Source: Adiantum capillus-veneris (lineage: Eukaryota > Streptophyta > Polypodiopsida > Polypodiales > Pteridaceae). Taken from it: a stretch of 62,000 nucleotides of DNA. The notes beneath the pieces were generated by a model. The model was not told the DNA's origin, searched no databases, and saw only the letters and a list, made by a program, of their open reading frames with translations. A program made the position numbers and the translations under genes. The stretch is from NCBI GenBank assembly GCA_014529385.2, contig CM043944.1:79142384-79204383 (forward strand). Direction: 5' to 3'. Shown here piece after piece: positions 1-11,545 of the stretch. Each line of letters begins with the position of its first letter. The first letter of the stretch is position 1.

Positions 1-1280
1 CCAGGAGGGTTTTCACCTGATCAAAGGAAGAAATTTGCATTGAAAAGCATGCCATTTCTGGTGATTGCAGGAGCATTATACAAGAAGGGTATTGATCAAG
101 TGATAAGAAGGTGTGTTCCAAAATTTGAACTGTCAGCAGTTCTACAGGAAGCTCATTATTGACAAGCTGGTGGACATTTTTCAGGAGACATTACAGGTAA
201 GAAAATTTTGCAGGCTGGTTTATGGTGGCCTACTTTGTTAAAAGATGCACATGAGTATGCCAAAAGATGTGTGATGTGTTAGAAGCTTGGTCAGCCAGAC
301 AATAGGGACAGGATGTTAGATTATCCTATTCTACCCCTGGAACCTTTTCAAAAATGGGGTATGGACTTTGTAGGACCAGTGAAGCCCACTAGATCTAGGG
401 GGAACAGGTACATTTTGGTTGCTAAAGATTATTGTACTAAGTGGCTGGAAGCTGTGGCACTGAAGGATAACAAAGCAGCCAGTGTTGCAAAGTTTTTGTA
501 TCATAACATTATGACAAGATTTGGGTGTCCAGTTGAGTTAGTGAGTGATAGGGGGACACGTTTTTTGAATGAGGTCATAAAGGAGCTGACTAAAACTCAT
601 ATGATATTACACAAGAAGTCTACCCCATATCATCCCCAGGCCAATGGACAGGCAGAAAGTAGCAACAAAATTCTAGTTAAAATTCTGAAAAAGATTGTGC
701 AGAATGATCATAAGGATTGGGACCTGAAGTTGGATTCATCTTTGTGGTCATTCAGGACTGCTTTCAAAGTCACCACAGGGATGCACCTTTCAAGTTGGTC
801 TATGGGTTGGAGGTTGTAGTACCTATGGAATTTGTGGTACCTAGCTTGAGAGTATCTGCTAAGAAAATGTCTCCTGCATTGTCAGTAAATCACAGATATA
901 AGTATTTGATGCAGCTAGAAGAGGACAGGCTAGTGAGTTTTTACATCACTGAGATCATCCAGAGGAGAAGACAAGCCTGGGTAGCTATGAATGTCAAGTT
1001 CAAACTGTTCAAAGTGGGAGATTGGGTGATGCTGTATAATTCTAGGCTTGGTCCATTCCCAAGGAAATTGACTTTGAGGTACAAGGGTCCTTACCAGATT
1101 GTTGAAGATTTAGGCCAAGGAACATTTATAGTTGCTGATATATTTGGAACCAGAGTGGACAAACCAGTTAATGGATTCAGGTTGAAGAAATTTCAAGGTA
1201 AACCACCTCACCTTGACTGGTTGACACCAAAAGTGGTAGGTGCTGCTTTGTGTGAGGCGGTTGAATTACCAGGTTTTTAG
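1..1280 (+). pseudogene. gypsy A integrase, C-terminal pol, broken
   Basis: The frame starting at base 1 reads as a retroviral-type integrase, the enzyme that joins element cDNA to host DNA. The N-terminal HHCC zinc module is visible at about 150-280 (AGGHF, then CVMC). The catalytic core follows with Asp in WGMDFVGPV, Asp in SDRGTRF and Glu in NGQAESSNK. The GPY/F-type C-terminal module includes LVYGLEVVVP and RYKGPYQIVEDLG. It is broken by stops at 160-162 (TGA) and 280-282 (TAG) and by a one-base frameshift near 775-781, after which the frame continues from 717-phase to a stop at 1278-1280. Fold assignment is secure; activity is excluded by the breaks. Confidence 0.9.
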
Positions 1281-1732
1281 AGTCAGCAAGCAGTGCTATC
1301 AAGTGAGCATGGTAGTAGAAGCAATGTTGATAAGGGTTTCAGCAGAGAACAGGTGATGAAGGAAGGCAAGAGGAGTGCTTGGCAAGGTTCTGATGGGTGG
1401 AAATTCACTTCAGCTAAATATGATCCAGTTTGTAGTCTTCTAGTTTGGTGCATCGGATATTGGTTGATCGGGGACTTTGGTGCATCGGAATTGACTGGAT
1501 TGGAATTTTTAAACCTGAAAGTAAATGGTTTAACATTCAACAATATTTGGGTTTGCGGGAGGATTATTCGCCACTAGCTGTAATCATTGGGGCGCGGGAG
1601 CTGTCAAGGAGGTCACTCATCAAATGCATGCAGCGCGATTCTTATGAAATGTTGGTCTCTTCGCTGTGCAAGTACCTCTCTGCTGATTACTTCTTGCTGT
1701 TGCCTTCTTCATCTACTCCTTCATCAAGCACT
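1281..1732 (+). other. spacer between integrase and extra ORF
   Basis: There is no coding sequence I can support here. The frame that later encodes the extra ORF is open from about 1445 but has no ATG before 1733. The spacer is plausibly an untranslated part of element A. Confidence 0.4.
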
Positions 1733-3749
1733 ATGGCCCCTAAAGCAAAGCTTGCAGTAGCCATGAGGCCAGAGGCTGAAATTGAGTCGGCAAAGCCTGT
1801 CACAACCAGGATGAGGAGAAAGGTACTCAACCTGCGGGTGGATGTAAGTGATGAGGAGGAAGAGGAGTTCTCAGAGGAGGAACCGCCACCTTTGTCAGCG
1901 AACAAGATGCTTCAGAGTCTGATGGACCCATACAAAGATCTCAAGATTGAGATGGAATCTACTACAGAGAAGAATGAGAAATGGCTTAGACAGTTGGGGC
2001 TTTATCAGTATGCAATGTTGCCATGGAAAGAACGGAAAGGAAATTTTTATGCCAAGTCATAAGCAGATTTGTTGAGGAAGACGAGAGGAGAAATATCTAA
2101 CAAGGCCATGTTGTGCCCACAGGTTATTGCTGTGGTTTTCAAGCTTCCATTCACATCAGTTATTGTTCCACCAAAGTGTTCAGATGATTGTTTGAAGAAG
2201 GAGTTTGGATCCAGAGAAGGGACAAGATTGTATTGTGTGCTTAAAAATGTGGAGTATGGCCGCACGGAACAGTTAAAGTGGTATCTTGAGAGGGTTTGTT
2301 TTCTGGCTAAATTTGACTATATGTCAAAAGAACACTATGCTCCATTGGTGTTTGCAGAGCAGGGAGGCTATTTCAGTTGGGCCCATTGGGTCCATGACAA
2401 AATTCATGCAGAGGGTTTCACTCCAGATAAGAGGAAGCGTCAGTGTAGCAGTAGATTGGCTGCATTCCTAGCTGCATTATTCAAGTATGCTGGGATGGTG
2501 ACAGCAGGAGAAACTGTGGTGCCAAATATCTCTGCTACTACTGTTGAGTCGGAAGTTCAGAAGAACAAAAGTGAAGAACAGGTTGATGAACTAGAGAAGC
2601 TGTTTGCTGGAGAACCAGAGAAGAGAAAGCAGTTTCAAGATCTGATGGAGGCTGGTTACACAGAGGAGGAGGCTAGAAAAGCTGTGGCTAGCCCAGATTT
2701 CTTTCAAGACTTTGGTGAGTTATCTGTTTTCTCGCAAAAAGTATCTGCAGATGTTCAAACACCAGTAAGGTTGGACAAAACATTTACTTTGTCCAAGAAG
2801 AGAAAGGTAAATGTTGGTGAGCAGGGTGTTGCTAAAGCTTTAGATTTTGCGTTTGCTACTCCAAGTACATCTTTTAAAGCTGAAGGGGGATGTGAAGATG
2901 CTGCAGTGTTGTAAGGATGCTTAAGTTGGTGCAAGAGTTTGTGCTGGGTCAGCAAGTACAAATGGAGGAGAAGCTTAAAGCGGTTGCAGATTCAACAGTA
3001 GGTAAAGTTCTATTGAAGGAGAAGGACATGGAGTTAGAAGCTATGAATTTGCAGTTGAGTCAGATTCAAGAAGTACATCAGAAAGAGCTAGAGGATATGA
3101 TGAAAAAGCATCATGCAGAATTTTCAAGAATAAAAATGTCTTTGGGACTATTCAGAGATTGGACAATGAAGCTAGATGCTAGATTGAATGAGGAAATGGA
3201 GCATTTGTCAAAAACTAATGCGCAGTTCAAATGCTACATCAGAGGTTGATTCCTTTGCAAGAGTTGGAGAAGCAAGTAAAAGGTGAGGATGTGGATGTCA
3301 ATGCAATGCTTATGTCAGAGGGAGAAATTTCTGTCTTGAAAGATCAGTTGTTGCAAGCAGTTCAGGAAGTTTGGAAGTCTATGAAGAACCGACTTGCTGT
3401 AGCAATCAAGCATCCATATGAGATGATGAAGCAGGGATTTTTCAGTGAGCATGAGGGTGAATTACTGCAGGAGTTAGAGCATGTGAAAAAGGACAGAGAC
3501 ATGTGGTTCAAAATAGCTCAGGATTTAAAGCTAAAAGAATTACAGGAGGATATGGTTGATGTTCAGTTGGAGGAACCTATCGAGGAAGGTCAAGATTTGA
3601 AGGATGATGCAGAGAAGAATCAGCAGGTTGAAGTGCTTGAAGCAGTGGAAATTGTACCTGTTGGGATAGTGGCACCTGAGTCAGTAGTTGAAGAGCAGGG
3701 TATTGCTGAGCTAGATGTGAAGGCTCAGAATGAAGCTGAACCAGTGTAG
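1733..3749 (+). pseudogene. extra ORF of gypsy A, downstream of integrase, broken
   Basis: An ATG in good plant context (ATGGCC at 1733) opens a frame beginning MAPKAKLAVAM. The protein has an acidic stretch (SDEEEEEFSEEE), a central globular-looking part (KEHYAPLVFAEQGGYF), an SV40-like basic motif KKRKV encoded at 2795-2809, and then long Glu/Lys/Leu/Gln-rich segments that look like coiled coils. I see no signal peptide or membrane segment, so nothing supports an envelope role. It is interrupted by TAA at 2060-2062, TAA at 2912-2914 with a frame change to 2917-3249, and another frame change to 3231-3749. Its position between integrase and the 3' LTR marks it as an accessory ORF of the element. 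I do not recognise the family; a captured host gene is an alternative. Confidence 0.6.
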
Positions 3750-3789
3750 AGAGTAATGTTGATGGTGCAGAATATGCAGATCAAGGGAT

Positions 3790-4215
3790 TGTGGATCCAA
3801 GTCGGATTTCAAGGAAATCCACCACCGGGTTGTGCCACGTGTTGACCCTGCACCAGATCATTACTTGTACTTATGTTTGATCAATCAACACTTATCAGTC
3901 GGAGTCTTGATAAGTCGGATTTTGGTCAATCGGATGTAACTGTTATAACTGCCAGAAGTTCCTATTTAAAGGTCATGCTGGTTCACGCGAGTATGTAATT
4001 TTGGCTGAAATGGAAGTTATCCTTGGACCAAGATGAATCAAACTGTGTAGTCTCTTGCTCTATGATTCATGTTTGTTCTTGAGTCTGCTGTGTTGAGATT
4101 GGTAAATGGTGAAATGTTGATGAGCTGGATGTGTTTGGTTTTGTCTAACTTTGTCTTTGGTGTGTGTGACATGTTGTCAACACCTAAGTTCTGTGTGTTT
4201 TGATGAACCCCAACA
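3790..4215 (+). repeat. 3' LTR of gypsy A
   Basis: The LTR starts TGTGGATCC just after a purine tract (AAGGGA) and ends CCCCAACA, followed by CTTGG. A TATA-like CTATTTAAAGG lies near 3961-3971. The first 60 bases and the TATA region resemble a minus-strand LTR at about 20432-20822, which supports the call. There is no 5' partner in the window to confirm the edges. Confidence 0.65.
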
Positions 4216-5973
4216 CTTGGAAAGAAAACAAACAAAAAGAAACAGTTGATGAGTACATGGAGCTTGAGGACGGTGAAAACTCAAGGACTGTAAACGGTGA
4301 CAATGTGCAACAACGTCAACCAAATGAGGAGCCTCAACCTATTCCCCGAATATCTACAAGAGCAAGTAGACCTCCAAAAAGGTTTATTCCTTCCTTCAAC
4401 CATCTCTTGATCTTAGATTTTGGAGAGCCGGAATCATACAAAGAAGCTATGCAACACAAATCCAAATAAGAATGGACGAAGAGCATGCAAGTGGAGATGG
4501 ACTCACTACATCACAACCAAACATTGGAGTTGGTTGAGTTGCCTAAAGGTAAGCGGGCACTTCAAAACAAATGGGTGTACAAGCTGAAGGAAGAAGAAGG
4601 TGGGAATAAAATTTACAAGTCTAGGCTTGTGGTAAAAGGGTTTTCTCAAAAGAAATGTATTGACTTCAATGAAATATTTTCTCCTGTTGTAAAAATGAAC
4701 TCAATTAGGCTTGTCTTAAGCCTTGTGGCTGAACATGATCTAAATCTCAAGCAAATGGATGTAAATACGGCATTCCCTCACGGTGACTTAGAGGAGGAAA
4801 TCTACATGCTTCAACCAAAGGGGTATGAAGTAAACGGTAAGGAGAAAATGGTTTTGCAGATTAAAGAGCTTGTATGGTTTAAATCAATCATAAAGACAAT
4901 GGTACTTGAAGTTTGATCGATGGATGTTGGATCATGGATTCACAAGATGCAACTTGGATCACTGCGTCTACACGAAGAATTTGGAGATGGGAAATTCATC
5001 ATCCTAATGTTGTATGTTGATGACATGTTGATTGCAAGTGCTTGCAGGACATCAAAGACCTAAAAGAGAAGCTATCGAAATCTTTTTCAATGAAAGATTT
5101 AGGTGCTGCAAAGAAGATACTTGGTATGAAAATATCAAGGGACAGGACGAAGAAGAAAATAAAGCTATCTCAAGAGGATTACATCAAGAAGGTACTAGAA
5201 AGGTTTGCAATGCAAAATGCAAAACAAGTTTCTACACCTTTGGCTGGTCATTTTCAACTAATGAAGGATATGTGTCCAAAGACACAAGAGGAGATAGCCT
5301 ATATGTCTAAATTTCCATATGCTGCAGCGGTAGGTTCTCTAATGTATGCTATGGTCTTGACAAGGCCAGACATTGCACATGTAGTGGGAGTTGTGAGTAG
5401 GTTCATGGACAACCCAGGTAAAGAGCATCGACAAGCTGTGAAGTGGATACTTAGGTATCTAAAAGGGACAACAACAAATGCTTTGTATTTTGGAGGAACT
5501 GATATTTTTCTTCAAGGGTATGCTGATGCAGATATTGCAGGTGACAAAGATACTCGAAGCAGCACTTTGGGCCATGTCTTCACGGTTGGAGGCACAGCAG
5601 TAAGATGGGCTTCAAAGCTGCAGAAAGTGGTCTCACTTTCTACCACAGAAGCAGAGTATGTAGCAATGATGGAGGCAAGCAAAGAAATTCTGTGGCTGAT
5701 CATAGATTCTTAGAGGAGCTTGGATTCAAACAAGACAATTGTGTCTTATACAGTGATAGCCAAAGCGCTATCCATCTTGCGAAGAACTCAGCCTTTCATT
5801 CAAGGACAAAGCACATTGAGGTGAGATATCACTTCATACGCACTCTTTTGGAAGAGGGACAGCTAAATCTAGGAAAGGTGCATACAAGTGAAAATCCTGC
5901 AAACATGTTTACAAAGGTGGTCAACAAGGAGAAGTTGAGCTTTTTCTCATCTTCAATTGGCATTCAAGGATAA
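4216..5973 (+). pseudogene. copia RT-RNase H remnant
   Basis: This is the decayed C-terminal polyprotein of a Ty1/copia element. The RT N-terminal part reads NKWVYKLKEEEGG and KMNSIRLVLSLVAEHDL. The catalytic YVDDM lies near 5020-5034, then come MKDLGAAKKILG, the RNase H-linked DADIAGDKDTR, and the C-terminal YSDSQSAIHLAKNS. Breaks compared with the intact copy are a TAA at 4467-4469 (a Glu codon there), frame changes at about 4855-4900 and 4920-5040, and another near 5690-5715 where the frame moves to 5605-5973. The stop at 5971-5973 matches the natural end of the intact polyprotein. Confidence 0.9.
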
Positions 5974-6034
5974 GAAGCCAGGATGGAAAGCAGTCACAGG
6001 TTTTGGTTTGGAGATTAGTCTTCAAGTGGGAGAT

Positions 6035-6685
6035 TGTTAAGTATGGAGCCTGATTTACCCCTTGTAATTTTCTGTGGTAGAAACGCACATTTGTAAGGCC
6101 CCCATTATGAGGAGAAGCCATCATGCATGAAGAAAAATAACTCACCGAAAAATAAAATCACTCGCCGGAAACCAAAATTTGCATGCCGGACTATTCTTTT
6201 TCGCCTGAATATTATGGCCGGACGGCGGTCGGAAAGTGGTCGGAAAATGATCGGTCGGTTGGCCGGTGGTCAGTAGTCAATGGTCGGTGGCCGGTGGTCG
6301 AAAGTCAATGGCCGGTGGCTGGAGGTTGAATTCATTGGCCGGTGGCCAAATTCAAAAGTGGACTTGTGTTCTCAAGGGCGGCCACACATGGGCGGATTGG
6401 AGGGTCCGATTTGGACTTATCTACACAAGGGCGGCTACACATGGTTGCATCTCATGAGAGAGGACAGCCCTTCAAGCCTATAAAAGGAGGCCATTTCTAC
6501 ACACATTTCAGAGTGTGAAGTTGATGCAACAAGGTGAGTGTGAGGTGGTGAGAGTGAAGCAAGACAAGAGCTCTATTAAGGGTATAATCCCTTTGTAAAC
6601 TACTTCTTGTTTTGAAGTACTAAAGCCATTGAGTGGCTGCTTTCCCGTGGATGTAGCTTACATTGCGTGAACCACGTATATCGTG

Positions 6686-6740
<55 letters not shown>

Positions 6741-6827
6741 CTCTATAATCTCTTGTGTGTGAAATCTATCTCTCTTTATTAAGTAATCTACTCAAATATC
6801 TATTTAGCTACGTCTTATTTCCTAATA
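6035..6827 (+). repeat. 3' LTR of old copia copy
   Basis: It starts TGTTAAGTATGG after the purine tract AAGTGGGAGAT and ends in CTTATTTCCTAATA, where the intact copy ends CCTAACA, so the terminal CA has become TA. It has TATAAAA at 6479-6485, a longer GGCCGGTGGTC-type minisatellite (about 6215-6350) than the intact copy, and a CT microsatellite at 6690-6739. Confidence 0.88.
6690..6739. repeat. (CT)n microsatellite inside copia LTR
   Basis: About 25 CT units lie inside the LTR downstream of the TATA box. The same site has only about five units in the 5' LTR of the intact copy and about 29 in its 3' LTR. Confidence 0.95.
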
Positions 6828-7808
6828 GAGAGAGACTATAATGCGTTCTCTAGGGAAATTTTATGTGTCCGGGGATCCTACTCTTGTGCGTAGTGTCCCT
6901 TGAAGTCAGTGTGTGTGCATGACTTCTCTTTCAAGTGCTGACCGCCTGTGATAGTGACCTCTCAGTGCTCTTTTATAGGTGCAGCTTGCTTAGTTTAGTA
7001 TAAAATAATTAGGTTTAGGGCCCTAAGCTGCAGAGACAAAGCAAGCAGTCGAGTCCCGGATGGTTGACCGGTGCTTTGTTGTGGGAGAAATAAGAAAATG
7101 ATATTCTCTTAGGTGGGCCTTTGTGAACATCACCTAGAGAGAGGTGGAATATACAATTGGTTTTTTACAAAGTTTGGCTTGGAAAACCGAAAATGAATTG
7201 CCCTATGGATGTACTGAGGAAGTGCGTCACAGATGAGATGCCGATGAATCGCAGGCTTCACTGGTGCATTGGTGTAGCGCGCTCGTCAATTTCGATGCCG
7301 GACGGGGCATGTCTTCGGTGTCATTCTCTGATTTGTTGTCCCCATCGTGTGTTTTTGGTGTTGTCTTTCTTCGTCTCTCGATGCGTCGATGTCAATCCTC
7401 TTTGTGTTTTTTTCCTTCTTGCGCATGTCGTGTGTGTGCATTGTTGGTGCGTATGTGATTATGTATGTGTGCTTATGCGTGTAGTGTATGTATGTGTGTG
7501 CACATGTGTGTGTTTGTGAGTGTGGAAAGAGAGAGAGGGAGAGCTTATTTTTCTTGTTGTCGACACAGAATGTTAGAGAGAGAGAGAGAGAGAGAGAGAG
7601 TATCGTTTGCTTTTGAATCCTAATAATGTACGAGAGAGGTAGATAGATAGATAGATTAAATTATCATCCACGGAAGTCAAATATGACCCATGGGACCGGA
7701 GACAAAAGCGTTACAACGTGACCTTTTAAGTAGGTGCATCACATACATATCACTTAAGGACTGAGGGTCCGTCAACGAGGTAGAAGAGAAAAAAAGAAAC
7801 AAAACCTA
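6828..7808. other. no gene seen; GA and GATA microsatellites
   Basis: I see no coding region or recognisable element in this stretch. It contains a TG-rich segment (about 7430-7520), a (GA)n tract at 7575-7600 and a short (GATA)n tract near 7638-7656. Confidence 0.5.
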
Positions 7809-8548
7809 GGTGGGATCGGGTAAAGGGAGAGCCCCTTTGGGAGTTCGAAACTCCTGGATGATGGCCTTACCCCCTCGGTATACAGCCCATTTACCTTGTT
7901 TTCGTGCTTCGTGGACCTTTTTGAGCTCCTGTTTTTTCATCTTGAGTATATTCGTGGTCAACTCTTCAACAATCTAAACCTTTGTTCCCTTGAGTAGGTG
8001 GGTTTGGTGCAATAGCCGCACCCTCTCCTCTTTGTCCTTGAAAGTTAGAAGACAATGCTCTGGTGGAACTTGCCTATGGGTGTCATTGATCCAAAAAATG
8101 GCTTCCAGTTGGATGTTGATTGTTTGCAGAATATTGTTAAGCTTGATAATTGCTTCTTCAAGGGTATCGTCGGTGGTGCACCATGGTGAGGGGAGCCCAC
8201 CAATCTGAACCTTGAGGGAGTTCTCTTCTTGAAGTTTCTGCTCTCGAAACTTCGTTGTCACACATGTCTGGACTTTACCAATGGCTACAGCGTGACTTGG
8301 GTGACTTTGGCTTCAAATTCTTTGACTTTGTCTGCGGCGAGGTTGAACATAGAGTCAAGGCTAGCCTCGAGCTTGCTAAGACGTGCCTTGAGGTCGCGAT
8401 TCTCTTCCATAAGTTGATCGACATCTCTTTGAAGCTCTTCGATCTGATCGTGTTTGCTTGGTGCTGCTACAACGGCCGCAAAACTAGATCGACCCTCATG
8501 GTGACCTTTGGGGTATCCATGATGAGATTTAGCTTCAGTATGACCTAG
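7809..8548 (-). pseudogene. possible LINE ORF1-like relic (coiled coil plus RNA-binding-like)
   Basis: Read on the minus strand, the first part is a heptad-like coiled coil (EELQRDVDQLMEENRDLKA, then LSKLEASLDSMF). After a stop and a frame change comes LKVQIGGLPSPW, a stretch of about 80 residues with PEHCLLTFKDKEERVRLL, and YRGGKAIIQEF near the end, with a stop at 7809-7811. Coiled coil followed by an RRM-like and a C-terminal domain is the layout of L1-type LINE ORF1 proteins (Transposase_22 family). The match is by layout and a few motif positions only. No adjoining ORF2 is visible. A gag-like or host coiled-coil protein is possible. Confidence 0.4.
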
Positions 8549-9009
8549 CTATAAAAGCAGGCCTTAAGTAACACTTCAAAGGGTTTCCAAAGCTGCGTTA
8601 TGATGGGATGGCCTCTCTCTGTAAATCCAAGCCAGAGGTCTGCCACCTTAATTAACTCGGACTGTAACTGATGTATCACGAGGTCGCTTGCTCAGAAAGC
8701 TTCAGCTCGGGGCCAATTGGCTTGCTGAAGGAGTTAGGAGTGCATCAGTCTCGTTGCAGCCATGGACAGAGCTAGGGCAGGTGACCGTCCTCGACCAGGG
8801 GGGACATGCGGCAGTGCAAGAAGCATGTAGGTGCGCAGCAACAACCTCGCAGGTGACGAGGAAGGTGACGAGCTGCCCCAACGTTGACCTGTTCACTGGT
8901 GGCGAAACACAGTAGGCGCTGATGTAGCTATGGATTAGGGGAAGCGAGGGAAGCTATTGGCTAATGCCCCCCACAGGGCAGCCCTCAGTAGAAGCTACAG
9001 AAGCTAGGT

Positions 9010-9052
<43 letters not shown>

Positions 9053-9310
9053 ATGGTGGCACCAAGCAAGAGGGAGAGGGAGAGAGAGTCTGAGAGAAAG
9101 AGAGCGTCCTCCATAGCATGAGAGCAAGGGGGGGTGGTGGTGGCGGCCAGCATCCTGTAAAAACGTTTTTTTTATTTGTTTATTTTATAAGGCTTGCCCT
9201 TATCAAGCATGTGTTCTTGCCCAAGTTGAGAACCCCCTTCAAGCGCTCCATACCAAACCCCTGGCAGTAGTTGTTGCTTTCATATACAAGTGCACCAAAT
9301 TACATATAGA
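8549..9310. other. no gene seen; GA microsatellite at 9012-9047
   Basis: Small frames here (for example near 8688-8915) have no recognisable motif. A (GA)n tract spans 9012-9047, followed by imperfect GA-rich sequence to about 9105. Confidence 0.5.
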
Positions 9311-10176
9311 TAGGATAATCCTTGCATCTACATAAACTCCAAAGCGCCGGTACTAAATCCAATCATCCATACCAACACCATTGGCTACCATATCCCTGCA
9401 CTTTTTTAACGAACCATCTGAAACCATCCTCCTTCCAGAGTAGTTATCTCCCATGCATGAACCTGACTTAATGGTCAAAATTCGGGCACAATGGCACCTT
9501 TTCAAATGTTTTACAACCTCCCCCATGCTTGCCGAGCTTCTTGTGCTGCACCTGAGGCAATCTCTGGACCGAAAAACCCTGTTGAGCATCTTGTGCGATT
9601 AGGCTCAGCCTCTTGCATATGATGTCAAGACACAAGTATTGTGCATCCAAAGATACCCTTTTTTATCATCAAGAGACCGTTAAGAGCTTCCTTGTCCTGA
9701 GTACATTACACTCGTCATTAATGCATTACCTACTCACGATCGGTCACCCTAACCTTGCAATGCTATATGAATTCTAATGCCCGAATTAACATCTTGCATA
9801 GTGCCACACATCATGGAGATGCGTACAATCGTATCTGCACAGAAGCTTGAACTGTTCCATATTCTCTAAAGGTGCAGGCATAGGTGGTTGCATAAGAAAA
9901 TAGACCTTGGCTCATATGATGACATCTGGTAGCGTTCCTTGCCATTGTCCCAGATACTCCATAGCTAGCCTCTCTTTTTAATGGTGCCACCGAGATGGTC
10001 ATTATGAGGTTTCTTGCCCATGGCAATTCTTGATAGTGTCCCACCTGATCCTAAAATGCCAATAAGTGTGATTCCACCCATGTTGGAGCCTCCTTGGTCT
10101 GGAGTCGTTTTCTAGTTGTTGATTATACCAGAATACGCTTTCGAGGGAGGGTCGTAAACGTAAAAATCATGCATCA
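9311..10176 (-). repeat. possible 3' LTR region of gypsy G4
   Basis: On the minus strand, a purine tract (GGGGAGGGCTA, 10179-10189) after the integrase frame is followed by TGATGCATGATT, a plausible LTR start at 10176. The lower edge cannot be placed because no second copy is in the window. The frames inside have no recognisable motif. Confidence 0.35.
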
Positions 10177-10205
10177 TATAGCCCTCCCCATTTGGCTAGA
10201 GGCAT

Positions 10206-11540
10206 TCATGCCTCTAGCTCTGCTTCTGATTCTCTAGCAGTGGAGTTGGAGGGTTCTCCCTCCTTTGGAATATCTACCATGAACTCCGGATCAAACCTTA
10301 AGAAGTACCTTTTGATCCTCCATCCAACATTGACTCTCGTCTTGTGAATTCGACCATCTGCTTCCATTAATTTGTAGCTACCATTGGCGTATCGCCTTTT
10401 GACAATGAATGGCCCTTCCCATCTAGGTTGAAACATTTTATCTTTCCTAGTGTCGAACCTGTTGTCGTATCTCAATATTAACATGCCTTTAATCTTGAGA
10501 CCCTTCTCCTTCAACCCTTGATTGAATGTGAGTCGGTGTCATTCTACTTGTGTCACATTGGGTGTTGTAATTGGCTAGCCATGACTCGTAAGCTGGCTAT
10601 GTGCACCTCGATGGGCAGAATGGCCTCTTTTCCATATACCAAATGGAAAGGGGTGAAACCTAGTGATGTTTGAAATGTCATGCAGTAGGCCAAAGAGCGG
10701 CCATGAGATGCTTATCCCAATCACTTGTGTGGTTATTCACCTGCTTTGTGATAATTTTACAGATCATGCTGTTTACCTTTCCACTAGACCATTGCACTAT
10801 GGATAGTACAGAGTTGAGTGTCGACGTGTGATGCCTAACTTTTCATCACTTCTCCCACCAAGTCGCCTTTGAAACCTGGTCCTCTATCAAATATTATCTC
10901 TAGAGGTGTGCCAAAGCGGCAACTGATGTGCTCAAATATGAACTTTGCCACTTCTTGGGTTGTAATGTGTGTGGTGGCTGCTGCTTTCGCCCATCGGGTC
11001 ATGTAGTCTACACCAACTAGAATGTACAGTTTACCCGACTGGCCCTTGGTAAAACAATTGCATCTATTCCCCACTTCTCAAATGGGCCATATGAGATGAT
11101 AGGTGTTTGTGGCTCATAGGTTAGTGTTCGATCAGTGGATACTTGACAAGCTCTGCATGTTTTACACCAATGATGCACATCCTTGTTCAGACTAGGCCAA
11201 GAGAATCTTGCCTGGAGAATCTTCCTATTAGTAATATCTAGAGCAAAGTGGCCACCACAAATACCATCATGGCAACTTGAGATTACCTCCATGATTTCAC
11301 TGGAGATTAACACTCGACTGAGAATCTGGTCTTTGCCCTTGTAGTACAAGGTGCTGTTTATAAGGCGGTATCTTGTTGCCTTTCTGACAAGCCATTGTTT
11401 CTGGCCCCTGTATACCCTTCAAGACATTCTCCTGCATCTAAGCAGTTGATGATATCAGGCATATCATCGCTACCCTGAAAAAGGGGCAGCTTCAGTTTGA
11501 TTGCTCCTATGGGAACATCTTGTATTCTTTCCTTGACTAG
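10206..11540 (-). pseudogene. gypsy G4 integrase remnant (Tat-like)
   Basis: Minus-strand pieces line up as one integrase. The zinc module is HDGICGGHFA followed by CKTCRAC (about 11150-11300). The core has FEKWGIDA and then GKLYILVGVDYMTRWA. FDRGPGF carries the second Asp (about 10870), TPFHLVYGKEAILP lies near 10640, and the C-terminal module LRYDNRFD and RWEGPFIVKRRY ends at 10206. Several stops and frame changes fall between 11074 and 10514. The C-terminal module most resembles that of G2 (36182-37180), so G4 is probably a related, older family. Everything upstream of about 11545, including RT, is missing. Confidence 0.8.
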
Positions 11541-11545
11541 AGCAT

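Larger units (their letters stand above)
1..4215 (+). mobile_element. Ty3/gypsy element A, 3' part (5' end outside window)
   Basis: This is the 3' portion of a Ty3/gypsy LTR retrotransposon. In order it holds an integrase reading frame (1-1280), a gap of about 450 bases, an extra ORF region (1733-3749), a short purine-rich tract (3781-3789) and a 3' LTR (3790-4215). The left part, with RT, protease, gag and the 5' LTR, lies beyond the window. The right LTR edge ends in CA exactly where a copia reading frame begins mid-codon-run, which suggests that element A jumped into an older copia copy. Coding stops and frameshifts show it is defective. An ORF between integrase and the 3' LTR is known from some plant gypsy lineages such as Athila; placing A in that lineage is inference. 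Confidence 0.8.
4216..6827 (+). mobile_element. old Ty1/copia copy, 3' part, same family as 51846-57288
   Basis: From 4216 the sequence matches the intact copia at 54717 onward, through RT, RNase H, purine tract and 3' LTR. The homology begins inside the polyprotein exactly at the gypsy A LTR edge, so the rest of this copy probably lies left of gypsy A outside the window. Stops, frameshifts and many substitutions relative to the intact copy make it clearly older. Confidence 0.88.

Noticed and set aside
1733-3749. Envelope glycoprotein in gypsy A
   Set aside because: No signal peptide, transmembrane segment or Cys pattern is visible; the NLS-like motif and coiled coils point elsewhere.
7157-7519. 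Cys/Val-rich ORF near 7157
   Set aside because: It results from a TG-rich stretch, with no domain and no homologous copy.
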